A stretch of DNA of 64,000 nucleotides. Origin: Streptomyces sp. ADI95-17. Its GTDB lineage: Bacteria > Actinomycetota > Actinomycetes > Streptomycetales > Streptomycetaceae. Within the stretch, counting starts at the first letter, position 1; each line of letters starts with the position of its first letter. The position numbers and the translations under genes are program-made. The DNA lies in contig NZ_ML123044.1 in assembly GCF_003846175.1 (NCBI RefSeq), forward strand, positions 1,416,989 through 1,480,988, in the 5' to 3' direction. Of the stretch, positions 1 through 7,845 are shown in pieces. The notes under the pieces are model-generated. The model was not told where the DNA came from. It saw only the letters and a program-made list of their open reading frames with translations, and did not search any database.

Positions 1-2377
1 GGAGGCGGTCTCCGAGCTGACCGCGCTCACGGCCGCGCACCCGTTGCGGGAGCGGCTGCGCGAGCTCCTGATGGTCGCCCTGTACCGCAGCGGCCGCCAG
101 GCCGAGGCGCTGGCCGTGTACGCCGACACCCGCCGGCTGCTCGCCGACGAACTGGGCGTGGACCCGCGCCCCGAGCTCGCCCAGCTCCAGCAGCGCATCC
201 TGCGCGCCGACGAGGAACTCGCCCGCCCCGCGGACGAACCGGCCCCCGCCCCGGCCCCGGTGCGCCCCGCCCAGCTCCCGGCCACCGTCCCGGACTTCAC
301 CGGCCGCGCCTCCTTCGTACGCGAGCTGGGCGACCGGCTGGCGACCGCCGAGGGGTCGGTGATGGCCGTCTCGGCGCTGGCCGGGATCGGTGGCGTCGGC
401 AAGACGACCCTCGCCGTGCACGTCGCCCACCAGGCACGCCAGCACTTCCCGGACGGCCAGCTGTACGTGGACCTCCAGGGCGCGGGGGCGCGGGCGGCGG
501 AGCCGGAGACGGTCCTCGGCGCGTTCCTGCGCGCCCTGGGCACGGCGGACTCGGCGATCCCGGACTCCCTGGACGAGCGCGCCGCGCTGTACCGGTCCAC
601 GCTGGACGGCCGCCGCATCCTGGTCCTCCTCGACAACGCCCACGACGCGGCCCAGATCCGCCCCCTCCTGCCCGGCACCGCGGGCTGCGCGGCCGTGGTC
701 ACCAGCCGCGTCCGCATGGTCGACCTGGCCGGTGCCCATCTCGTCGACCTGGATGTGATGTCCCCCGAGGAGGCGCTCCAGCTCTTCACCCGCATCGTGG
801 GCGAGGAGCGGATCAACTCCGAGCGGGAGGCCGCCCTCGACGTGGTCGCCGCCTGCGGTTTCCTCCCGCTGGCCATCCGCATCGCCGCCTCCCGCCTGGC
901 CGCCCGCCGCACCTGGACGGTCTCCGTCCTGGCCGCCAAGCTCGCCGACGAACGCCGCCGCCTCGATGAGCTCCAGGCCGGCGACCTCGCGGTGAAGGCC
1001 ACCTTCGAACTCGGCTACGGCCAGCTGGAGCCCGCCCAGGCCCGCGCCTTCCGCCTCCTCGGCCTGGCGGACGGCCCGGACATCTCCCTGGCCGCCGCGG
1101 CCGCCCTGCTGAACCTGGACGAACACGACGCGGAGGACCTCCTGGAGGCCCTGGTGGACACCAGCCTCGTGGAGTCGGCCGCCCCCGGCCGCTACCGCTA
1201 CCACGACCTGGTGCGCCTCTACGCGCGTTCCTGCGCGGAGCGGGGCGAGGAGCCCCTGGAGGAACGGGAGTCGGCGCTGTCGCGACTGCTGGACTTCTAC
1301 CTGGCGACGGCGGCGGGGGTGTACGCGCTGGAGCGGCCGGGTGACCGCCTGGTGGACCACCTGGAGCCCACGGGGCAGGCGGGGCTGTCGTTCACCGACC
1401 GGCACGACGCCCAGGACTGGCTCTACTCGGAAGCCGGCCCGTTGCTGGCATGCGTACGCCAGTCCTCCGCCCCGGAAGTTCTCCGCCGGGCGATCGACCT
1501 TCTGTGGGCCGCCCTGGATCTCGCCGAATCCGGCGCGAACTCCAAGCAGTACGAGGCCGCCGCCTCGTTCATGCTGGGTGCCGCGCGCACGTGCGGCGAC
1601 CTCCGGGCCGAACGGCGTGCCCTGGTCACACTGAGCAACGCCCACCTGGGCGCCGGCCGGTTCACCCAGGCCGATCAGGAGGCGCTCCAGGTAGTGGAGT
1701 TGTCGCACGACGCGCGCGACCCGCTCGCCAACTGCTGGGCGCTCAACCACCTCGGGGTCATCGCCATCTACCAGAGCCGCCACGAGGACGGCGAGAAGTA
1801 CCTGACTCGGGCGATCGAGGATTTCCGTACCGGCGAGAACCTCCCGGGAGAGGCTTCCGCGCTGTGCAACCTGTCCCGGATCCACCTGGCCATGGGCCGG
1901 ACGGCGAGCGCTGTGGCACTGGCCCGCAAGGGTATCGAGATCTACGACGGCATGGGGCACTCGCTGCGGGGAGCCAATGCCCGGTACGCCCTCGGCATCG
2001 CGTTGACCCGCAGCGGGGAACTCACCGAGGCGACCGACAGCTTCCTGGAAGCCCTGAAGGTCTTCCGCGACAGCCGCCAGCGGCTCTGGGAGGGAATGAC
2101 TCTGTTCCGCCTCGCAGAAGCGGATCTGGCGGGGGACAACGCGGCCCAGGCAGCCTCCAAGGCGGAAATGGCGCTGACCGTCCTGCGCGGCATCGGCGGG
2201 GAATGGCGTCGGGGAAACGTCCTCACCGTCCTCGGGCACGCCCTCGACGGGATAGGCCAGTCGGGACGGGCCGTGGTCTGCTGGCGCGAAGCCCTCGCGA
2301 TCTACGACGACCTCGGTTCCGACGAGGCGGCAGGGATTCACGCCCTCCTGGCCCGGGTCTCTCCGGAGCGGGGATGA
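1..2377 (+). CDS. afsR: AfsR, SARP-family global regulator (N-terminus cut by window edge)
   Basis: Partial: the reading frame is open from base 2, so the N-terminal winged-helix DNA-binding domain lies outside the window. What remains begins in the bacterial transcriptional activator domain (to about base 220). An NB-ARC ATPase follows, with a P-loop GIGGVGKTT at 383-409 and a Walker B ILVLLDNA at about 617-640. The C-terminal third is a TPR array (about 1500-2350). AfsR is phosphorylated by AfsK and activates afsS to raise antibiotic production. Identification rests on this architecture, on an AfsS-like gene immediately downstream and on AfsK 7 kb away. Other SARP-NB-ARC-TPR proteins share the fold, so context carries much of the assignment. 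Confidence 0.88.
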   Translation, partial: EAVSELTALTAAHPLRERLRELLMVALYRSGRQAEALAVYADTRRLLADELGVDPRPELAQLQQRILRADEELARPADEPAPAPAPVRPAQLPATVPDFTGRASFVRELGDRLATAEGSVMAVSALAGIGGVGKTTLAVHVAHQARQHFPDGQLYVDLQGAGARAAEPETVLGAFLRALGTADSAIPDSLDERAALYRSTLDGRRILVLLDNAHDAAQIRPLLPGTAGCAAVVTSRVRMVDLAGAHLVDLDVMSPEEALQLFTRIVGEERINSEREAALDVVAACGFLPLAIRIAASRLAARRTWTVSVLAAKLADERRRLDELQAGDLAVKATFELGYGQLEPAQARAFRLLGLADGPDISLAAAAALLNLDEHDAEDLLEALVDTSLVESAAPGRYRYHDLVRLYARSCAERGEEPLEERESALSRLLDFYLATAAGVYALERPGDRLVDHLEPTGQAGLSFTDRHDAQDWLYSEAGPLLACVRQSSAPEVLRRAIDLLWAALDLAESGANSKQYEAAASFMLGAARTCGDLRAERRALVTLSNAHLGAGRFTQADQEALQVVELSHDARDPLANCWALNHLGVIAIYQSRHEDGEKYLTRAIEDFRTGENLPGEASALCNLSRIHLAMGRTASAVALARKGIEIYDGMGHSLRGANARYALGIALTRSGELTEATDSFLEALKVFRDSRQRLWEGMTLFRLAEADLAGDNAAQAASKAEMALTVLRGIGGEWRRGNVLTVLGHALDGIGQSGRAVVCWREALAIYDDLGSDEAAGIHALLARVSPERG

Positions 2378-2393
2378 CGCCGGGTCGGCCCGG

Positions 2394-2414
2394 TCGTTCA
2401 TCGTTCGTTTATCG
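2394..2414 (+). promoter_or_regulatory. Candidate AfsR/SARP-type heptamer repeats upstream of the afsS-like gene
   Basis: Two adjacent heptamers TCGTTCA and TCGTTCG are followed by a weaker TTTATCG, all in phase. SARP regulators bind tandem heptamers near the -35 position, and AfsR is known to bind just upstream of afsS. The repeats lie 174 bases before the start codon of the small gene and in an otherwise plain intergenic stretch. A weak -10-like CAAGCT lies at 2423-2428. Binding is inferred, not shown. Confidence 0.4.
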
Positions 2415-2587
2415 CCGGACGGCAAGCTCATCTCTGTCGATCCGTCGTGTCGGGGGGCAGACGGGGCGACGAGCGGCCAAGCCATTAGGGTGAGCGGCCT
2501 TGACAGGGGCCCGTCCGGCAGTCCACGGGGGAACAGCTGGGCGGGCCCCTCCGACGCAGCATGCCAGCCACAACGGAGATGACCATC

Positions 2588-2776
2588 ATGGGCGATAAGA
2601 AGAAGACCGACCCGATCGTCAAGCCGCAGGACACCCACGCCACCGGCGCGGAGACCGGATCGGTGACGACCCAGGACACGCACGCCACCGGCGGCGACAT
2701 CAAGCTCACGGACACCCATGCCACCGGCGGCACCAAGCCGCTGGACACCCACGCCACGAGCGAGCCGGCCAACTAA
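2588..2776 (+). CDS. afsS: AfsS-like small 'sigma-like' protein with four DTHAT repeats
   Basis: A 62-residue hydrophilic protein made largely of four copies of a DTHATG/DTHATS motif (about residues 14-19, 29-34, 40-45 and 52-57), each preceded by Q, T or L. The start is set by GGAG at 2575-2578, nine bases before ATG 2588; in-frame ATGs at 2561 and 2579 lack a comparable site. AfsS of S. coelicolor is a small repeat-containing protein encoded directly downstream of afsR that stimulates secondary metabolism. Size, repeats and position all fit. The repeat core is DTHAT rather than the DNHMP-type core I recall for S. coelicolor, so this may be a diverged ortholog or a related family member. Confidence 0.68.
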   Translation: MGDKKKTDPIVKPQDTHATGAETGSVTTQDTHATGGDIKLTDTHATGGTKPLDTHATSEPAN

Positions 2777-3071
2777 AGCTGCAGTCGACGGGGTACGGGG
2801 GGAGCGGCCGCGGCGGCGCGGAGGGGGAGCCGTCGCGGTCGCTGCATGTCTGCATGCGCGCGATCAGCGCATTCGAGCCGCGCCGACCGAGTCACATCCG
2901 CACGCGCAGAGAAGACCGAGCCGCCGTCCGGGCCTTCTCGCATTTCCCCGAATCAGCAACCGCGCCCCGCGCAGCCTCACCCACGCCACCCTTGCCCGAG
3001 GCGTGCCGCACGCCTCCCGGCAAGCTCCTGAGAGCCGCCCGCCCGGCCGCGCGTGGCCGAGATTCATTGCT
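2777..3071. other. Intergenic region with no supported gene
   Basis: Between the afsS-like stop and the toxin-antitoxin operator. Reading frames run across it, but codon composition is not gene-like and none has a convincing ribosome-binding site. No strong terminator hairpin or RNA gene was seen. Confidence 0.5.
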
Positions 3072-3094
3072 CTATGGCATTTTCAATGCCATAG
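3072..3094. promoter_or_regulatory. Perfect 10-bp inverted repeat, likely toxin-antitoxin operator/promoter
   Basis: CTATGGCATT (3072-3081), three-base spacer, AATGCCATAG (3085-3094). The palindrome is AT-rich in a GC-rich surrounding and ends seven bases before the antitoxin ATG. Type II antitoxins commonly autorepress through such palindromes. It can also supply a -10 (CATAGT, 3090-3095). No Shine-Dalgarno sequence precedes the ATG, which suggests a leaderless transcript. Confidence 0.55.
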
Positions 3095-3101
3095 TAAACA
3101 A

Positions 3102-3380
3102 ATGGACGAGAACTCCGATTTCCCACCCGGCGACGGCCCCAGCAGCGGCATCTCCGTCACGCTCACCGCCGGAACCCTGCGCGCCATCCGCGAGCGGGTC
3201 GGAAAACGGGGCGTCTCCGCGTACCTGGAGATGGCCGCGCAACGCCAGATCGAGCGCGACAACCTGGACGAGCTCCTCGCCGATTTCGAGACGGTGAACG
3301 GGCCGGCCGATCCTGACGCCGTGAGCGACAAACGCGCCAAGCTCACGGGCGGCACACCCCATGCCGGGGCAGCCGCGTGA
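3102..3380 (+). CDS. Putative antitoxin of a VapBC-type toxin-antitoxin pair
   Basis: A 92-residue acidic protein. The N-terminal half (ISVTLTAGTLRAIRER, residues 16-31) resembles a short DNA-binding beta strand plus helix of the ribbon-helix-helix type. The C-terminal half (LDELLADFETVNGPADP) would be the toxin-binding tail. ATG 3102 is chosen because it follows the palindrome; the open frame continues upstream without gene-like composition. Its stop overlaps the toxin start (GTGA at 3377-3380), so the two are translationally coupled. Family assignment comes mainly from the partner; the fold is inferred. Confidence 0.68.
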   Translation: MDENSDFPPGDGPSSGISVTLTAGTLRAIRERVGKRGVSAYLEMAAQRQIERDNLDELLADFETVNGPADPDAVSDKRAKLTGGTPHAGAAA

Positions 3381-3775
3381 GCAGTGCATTGATCCTCGAC
3401 AGCGAGGGGCTCGCACAGGCGGTTCAACGAGGCCGTGAGGTCCAGGAATGGCTGACGGCGGCCCGCGACGCGGACCTTCCCGTCATCACCTCGGCCGCGG
3501 TGCTCGTCGAAGTGATCCATCCACGCGTCAACCACGCCGCGCTCCAGTGGACGCTGTCGCGCCTACGCGTCGAACCGGTCACCCAGGCCCTCGCGCACTC
3601 AGCCGCCTCCCTGCTCCGGGATGCCGGACTGCACGGCCACAAGTACGCGATCGACGCAATGCTCTGCGCGACCGCCCTGGCACACCCGGGCCGGGTAACG
3701 GTCCTGACTTCCGACGTAGAGGACATCAGGCTGCTCACCGCCGGCCACCCCCGGCTGGCGGCGGAGAAGGTCTGA
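3377..3775 (+). CDS. PIN-domain toxin, VapC-type ribonuclease
   Basis: 132 residues, the normal VapC length. The acidic metal-binding residues of PIN domains are in place: D8 (ILDSE), E45 (LVEV), D93 (AIDAML) and D113/D116 (TSDVED). Such proteins are Mg-dependent endoribonucleases held inactive by the upstream antitoxin. The GTG start overlaps the antitoxin stop. The gene ends five bases before the converging CoA ligase, leaving no room for a terminator. A remnant of another PIN gene is at 17.15 kb. Confidence 0.85.
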   Translation: MSSALILDSEGLAQAVQRGREVQEWLTAARDADLPVITSAAVLVEVIHPRVNHAALQWTLSRLRVEPVTQALAHSAASLLRDAGLHGHKYAIDAMLCATALAHPGRVTVLTSDVEDIRLLTAGHPRLAAEKV

Positions 3776-3779
3776 CCGG

Positions 3780-5357
3780 TCAGCAGCCCGCAGACTCCTG
3801 CCCCCGCCCCCGCAGCTCTCCCTTCACCACCTTGCCGCTCGCGTTGCGCGGCAGTTGTTCCATGAACTCCACCGCTCGCGGGACCTTGTAGTTGGCCATC
3901 TCGCGGCGAGACCAGGCGATCAGGTCGTCGGCGGTCGTCGTCGCGCCGGGGCGGCGTACCACGTAGGCCCTGCCGACCTCGCCGAGGCGGGGGTCGGGGA
4001 CTCCGACGACCGCCACGTCGGCCACGTCCGGGTGCAGGCCGAGGAGTTGTTCTATCTCGGCCGGGTACGCGTTGAAGCCGCCGACTATGAACATGTCCTT
4101 GATCCGGTCGGTGATCCGGAGGTTGCCCGCTTCGTCGAGGACGCCCACGTCGCCGGTGTGGAGCCAGCCGTCGGGGGTGATCGCGGCGGCCGTGGTCTCC
4201 GGGTCCTCGAAGTAGCCCCGCATAACGTTGAAGCCGCGGACCAGGACCTCGCCGGGGGTGCCGGGGTCGGCCAGGACGCGGATCTCGGTGTCCGGGATCG
4301 CCCGGCCGGACGTCGAGGCGATCGTCTCCGCCGGGTCGCCGCGCCGGCACATCGTGACGATGCCGCTCGCCTCGGAGAGGCCGTACGCGGTGAGGACCGT
4401 GGCGATACCCAGCTCCGTGCGCAGGCGTTCCACCAGTTTCAGCGGGACCACCGCCGCGCCCGTCACCACCAGGCGGAGGGCGGAGAGGTCGTGGGTGGAG
4501 CGTGCGGGGTGGTCCAGGAGGGACTGGTGGAGGGTGGGCGGGCCGGGCAGCACCGAGATGCGTTCGGCGGCGATGTTGGCCAGGGCCGTGTCCACGTTGA
4601 AGACCGGCTGCGGGACCATCGTCGCGCCCCGCATCAGGCACGCGATGATGCCGGCCTTGTAGCCGAAGGTGTGGAAGAAGGGGTTCACGATCAGATAGCG
4701 GTCGCCCTCGCGCAGATCCGCCAGTTCGCTCCAGATCGCGTAGCAGCGCAGGGTCTGGGCGTGGGTGATGACCGCGCCCTTGGGCCGGCCGGTGGTGCCC
4801 GAGGTGTAGATGATGTCGGAGGGGGCCGAGGAGGCGATCGCGTCGGCCCGGCTACGCACCTCGGCCCCGGACACGCCCTCCCCCGCCGCCAGGAAGTCCT
4901 TCCAGGTGAGGTAGTCGTCGGGGGCGGCGTCGGCCAGCACCACCACCCGTTCCAGGTGCGGGAGCCGTACGTCCGCCCGGCGCAGGGACGCCACGTACGA
5001 CGTGCCGAGGAAGGTGCCGGTGACGAAGAGGAGTTTCGCCCGGCTGCGTTGCAGGATGTACGCCGCTTCGGTGCCCTTGAAACGGGTGTTGAGGGGGACG
5101 AGGACCGCGCCGGCCGTCACCGCCCCCAGCGCGGAGACGATCCAGTCCAGGGTGTTCGGCGCCCAGACCGCGACCCGGTCCCCCGGTTCCACGCCCGAGG
5201 CCATGCAGGCGGCGGCGGCCCGCTCCACGCGGTCGCCGAGCTCGGCGTACGAGACCCGCGTGCGGCCCTCGACGACCGCCTCCCGGTCCCCGTACCGTCG
5301 CGCCGCCGCCCGGATCAGCCCCGGGATGGTGCCCCACTCCTCGTCACCGCGCATCAT
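3780..5357 (-). CDS. AMP-forming acyl-CoA synthetase (FadD-like)
   Basis: 525 residues, ANL superfamily. It activates a carboxylic acid to its CoA ester via an acyl-adenylate. Seen: phosphate-binding motif YTSGTTGRPKG (residues 184-194), a TGD motif (LHTGDVG), the hinge ITDRIKDMFIVGG, and the C-terminal catalytic lysine in NASGKVVKGE (about residue 509). The closest family feel is FadD3-like fatty or alicyclic acid ligases; the substrate cannot be read from the sequence. It is divergent from the thiolase operon and shares with it the CTGAC-type palindrome at 5378-5392, 21 bases upstream of this start. The first of two adjacent ATGs is used. Confidence 0.9.
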   Translation of the reverse strand: MMRGDEEWGTIPGLIRAAARRYGDREAVVEGRTRVSYAELGDRVERAAAACMASGVEPGDRVAVWAPNTLDWIVSALGAVTAGAVLVPLNTRFKGTEAAYILQRSRAKLLFVTGTFLGTSYVASLRRADVRLPHLERVVVLADAAPDDYLTWKDFLAAGEGVSGAEVRSRADAIASSAPSDIIYTSGTTGRPKGAVITHAQTLRCYAIWSELADLREGDRYLIVNPFFHTFGYKAGIIACLMRGATMVPQPVFNVDTALANIAAERISVLPGPPTLHQSLLDHPARSTHDLSALRLVVTGAAVVPLKLVERLRTELGIATVLTAYGLSEASGIVTMCRRGDPAETIASTSGRAIPDTEIRVLADPGTPGEVLVRGFNVMRGYFEDPETTAAAITPDGWLHTGDVGVLDEAGNLRITDRIKDMFIVGGFNAYPAEIEQLLGLHPDVADVAVVGVPDPRLGEVGRAYVVRRPGATTTADDLIAWSRREMANYKVPRAVEFMEQLPRNASGKVVKGELRGRGQESAGC

Positions 5358-5377
5358 TGGCCCTCCTGACGCAGTAG

Positions 5378-5392
5378 CTGACTATCCGTCAG
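5378..5392. promoter_or_regulatory. Regulon palindrome 1: CTGACTATCCGTCAG
   Basis: Lies between the divergent CoA ligase (start 5357, minus) and the thiolase-like operon (start 5446, plus). It fits the window-wide consensus CTGACGnnnCGTCAG with one change in the inner base. A TetR-type operator controlling both directions is inferred. Confidence 0.7.
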
Positions 5393-5445
5393 ATTAGCTG
5401 TAGCCTCAGCCGCTGTCAGCAGTCATGACGGCCTGGGAGGTGGCG

Positions 5446-6594
5446 GTGACGGCACTCAAGGACGCGACGGCGATAGCCGGCATAGGACAGACGGCCTTCG
5501 CGAAACAACTGCCGGAGTCCGAGAAGACCTTGGCCTGCCGGGCCATTGTCGCGGCGCTCGACGACGCGGGCATCGCCGCGTCGGAGGTGGACGGATTCGC
5601 CTCGTACACGATGGAGGAGACCGACGAGGTGGAGGTCGCCAAGGCCATCGGGGCCGGCGACGTCACCTTCTTCAGCAAGGTGGGTTACGGGGGCGGCGGC
5701 TCCTGCGCGACGATCGCGCATCTCGCCGCCGCCGTGGCGACCGGGCAGGCGAGCGTAGGGGTCGCCTGGCGGTCCCGGAAGCGCGGGTCGGGGCCCCGGC
5801 CCTGGAAGAACACCGCCGTGCAACTGCCCACCCCAGCCCAGTGGACCCGCCCGTACGGGCTGCTGCGGCCGGCCGACGAGATCGGGATGCTGGCGCGGCG
5901 GTACATGCACGAGTACGGGGCGACCCGCGACCACCTCTTCAACGTCGCCCTGGCCTGCCGCAACCGCGCCAACCAGAACCCGGACGCGGTGATGTACGAA
6001 CGGCCGCTGACCCGCGACATGTATATGACCTCGCGCTGGATCAGTGAACCGCTCTGCCTCTTCGACAACTGCCTGGAAACGGACGGGGCGCTGGCCTGCG
6101 TCATCGTCTCCGCCGAGCGGGCCCGCGACTGCCGGCGGAAGCCCGTGTACATCCACTCCGTCGCCCAGGGGCTGCCCGCCCAGCACCACGGGATGGTCAA
6201 CTACTGGAACGACGACCCGCTCACCGGCCCGGCCTGGACGGCCGCCCGGCAGCTGTGGAAGCAGGCCGACTTCGGCCCGGAAGATGTCGATGTGGCGCAG
6301 ATCTACGACGCGTTCACCCCGCTCATTCCGCTCTCGCTGGAGGGTTACGGCTTCTGCGGGCGCGGCGAGGGCGCCGCGTTCACCGAGGGCGGGGCGCTGG
6401 AGAGCGGCGGGCGGCTGCCCATCAACACCGGGGGCGGCGGGCTCAGCGAGGGGTATGTGCACGGCTTCAACCTGATCAACGAGGGCGTCAAGCAGTTGCG
6501 CGGCATCTCCACCGCCCAGGTCCCGGACGCCGGGACGTGCCTGGTCACCGCCGGTGAGGGCGTTCCCACATCCGCCGTACTGCTGAGGAGCTGA
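5446..6594 (+). CDS. Thiolase-like lipid-transfer/aldolase protein
   Basis: 382 residues of the SCP-x/Ltp thiolase-like family. Start GTG 5446 is chosen for GGGAGG at 5435-5440, five bases upstream; an ATG at 5425 has no such site. Motifs are altered from classical thiolases: GGGGSCAT near the usual nucleophile region, EIYDAFTPL where thiolases have an EAFA motif, and NTGGGGLSEGYVHG where they have GHP. It is followed 14 bases later by a DUF35 protein and then a crotonase in one operon. In steroid degradation, Ltp2-type proteins need a DUF35 partner and act as retro-aldolases, so side-chain cleavage rather than thiolysis is a fair inference. Confidence 0.82.
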   Translation: MTALKDATAIAGIGQTAFAKQLPESEKTLACRAIVAALDDAGIAASEVDGFASYTMEETDEVEVAKAIGAGDVTFFSKVGYGGGGSCATIAHLAAAVATGQASVGVAWRSRKRGSGPRPWKNTAVQLPTPAQWTRPYGLLRPADEIGMLARRYMHEYGATRDHLFNVALACRNRANQNPDAVMYERPLTRDMYMTSRWISEPLCLFDNCLETDGALACVIVSAERARDCRRKPVYIHSVAQGLPAQHHGMVNYWNDDPLTGPAWTAARQLWKQADFGPEDVDVAQIYDAFTPLIPLSLEGYGFCGRGEGAAFTEGGALESGGRLPINTGGGGLSEGYVHGFNLINEGVKQLRGISTAQVPDAGTCLVTAGEGVPTSAVLLRS

Positions 6595-6608
6595 GGGAGT
6601 TGACCGGG

Positions 6609-7049
6609 ATGGATGCTCTGCTGCTGCCCGTCGTGGACGAGGACGGCGCCCCCTTCTGGGAGTACGCGGCCCGCGGTGAACTCCGCGTCCAGGCGTGCGC
6701 CGCGCCGGAGTGCGGACGGCTCCGCTTCCCGCCCCGGCCGTGCTGCCCGCACTGCCAGTCCTTCGAGAGCGAGTGGCGGCCGATGAGCGGACGCGGCCGC
6801 ATCTGGTCCTACGTACGGCCGCATCCGCCGCTGCTGCCCGAGTACGCCGCGCAGGCCCCGTACAACGCGGTGGTGGTCGAGCTGGCGGACGCCCCGCAGA
6901 TCCGGCTGGTCGGGAACGTGGTGAGCGGTCCGGACGCCCCGCTGGACTCGGTCGATCCGGAGCGGCTGCGGATCGGTGCGCCGGTCCGGGCGGTGTTCTG
7001 CCCGGCCGGTCCCGGGGTGACCCTGGTGCGCTGGCTGCTGGAGAGGTGA
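6609..7049 (+). CDS. DUF35 OB-fold / zinc-ribbon protein, partner of the thiolase-like protein
   Basis: 146 residues. A rubredoxin-like zinc ribbon with four cysteines (C-x4-C then CCPHC, about residues 31-48) is followed by an OB-fold. ATG 6609 is preferred over TTG 6600 because AGGGAG at 6594-6599 is nine bases from the ATG and touches the TTG. DUF35 proteins bind and activate thiolase-like partners and can bind acyl-CoA. It sits between the thiolase-like gene and the crotonase with short gaps, so the three are probably co-transcribed. A second DUF35 gene is at 22.8 kb. Confidence 0.85.
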   Translation: MDALLLPVVDEDGAPFWEYAARGELRVQACAAPECGRLRFPPRPCCPHCQSFESEWRPMSGRGRIWSYVRPHPPLLPEYAAQAPYNAVVVELADAPQIRLVGNVVSGPDAPLDSVDPERLRIGAPVRAVFCPAGPGVTLVRWLLER

Positions 7050-7055
7050 GGGGCG

Positions 7056-7829
7056 ATGGCGCTGCGCACGGAGACGGACAAGGAGACCGGGGTCGCGCTC
7101 GTCACCCTCGACCGGCCCGCGAAGCACAATGCGATCGACCTGGCCACGGCCGCCGAACTGACCGCCGCCTGGCGGGCGTTCCGCTTCGACGACGAGGTGC
7201 GGGCCGTGGTCCTCACCGGTGCGGGCGGCCGGGCCTTCTGCACCGGGATCGACCGGGGCGTGGACGTGCCGCAGCCCTCGTCCCCGTACACGATCGACGA
7301 TCCGCTGATCGCGATCGGGCCGAAGGCGAACGACCTGTGGAAGCCGGTGATCGCGGCCGTGGAGGGGATGGCCTGCGGCGGGGCGTTCTATCTGCTGGGC
7401 GAGGCGGAGTTCGTGGTCGCGTCCGAGGAGGCGACGTTCTTCGACCCGCACACGACGTACGGCATGGTCAGCGCGTTCGAGGCGATCTCGATGGCGCAGC
7501 GGATGCCGTTCGGCGAGGTGGCCCGGATGGCGCTGATGGGGACGGCGGAGCGGGTCTCGGCCCGTCGTGCGTACGAGACCGGGCTGGTCAGCGAGTTGAC
7601 GGCGCCCGGGGGCGCGGTGGCCGCGGCGCTGCGGGCGGCGGCGGTGATCGCCTCGTACCCGACCGGGGCGGTGCAGGGGACGGTGCGGGCGGTGTGGTCC
7701 GCGCGGGAGGCGGCCAGGTCGCAGGCCATGGCCCACGCCCCGCACCTCGTCGCGCTCGGCAATCTGCCGCCGGAGCGGCAGGCCGAACTGTTCCGGGGGC
7801 GGGGCGCGGGCGGGTTCCGGACGCGCTGA
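7056..7829 (+). CDS. Crotonase-family enoyl-CoA hydratase/isomerase
   Basis: 257 residues with the crotonase fold: NAID near the N-terminus, an oxyanion-hole segment GGRAFCTGIDRG and a second MACGGAFYLLGEAE. The segment that usually carries the first catalytic glutamate reads FFDPHTTYGM, with His where FxxPE is expected. Hydration as such is therefore uncertain; related family members do isomerisation, decarboxylation or C-C bond hydrolysis. It is the last gene of the 5446-7829 operon, seven bases after the DUF35 gene, and converges on the secreted-protein gene at 7846. Confidence 0.82.
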   Translation: MALRTETDKETGVALVTLDRPAKHNAIDLATAAELTAAWRAFRFDDEVRAVVLTGAGGRAFCTGIDRGVDVPQPSSPYTIDDPLIAIGPKANDLWKPVIAAVEGMACGGAFYLLGEAEFVVASEEATFFDPHTTYGMVSAFEAISMAQRMPFGEVARMALMGTAERVSARRAYETGLVSELTAPGGAVAAALRAAAVIASYPTGAVQGTVRAVWSAREAARSQAMAHAPHLVALGNLPPERQAELFRGRGAGGFRTR

Positions 7830-7845
7830 CGGGCCGGCCGGTGGC

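Noticed and set aside
2500..2505. TTGACA as a -35 box for the afsS-like gene
   Set aside because: No acceptable -10 at 16-19 bases downstream; the sequence there is GC-only.
3855..5369. 504-codon plus-strand frame antisense to the CoA ligase
   Set aside because: Low-complexity Gly/Arg/Asp composition and no motif; the ligase on the minus strand is unambiguous.
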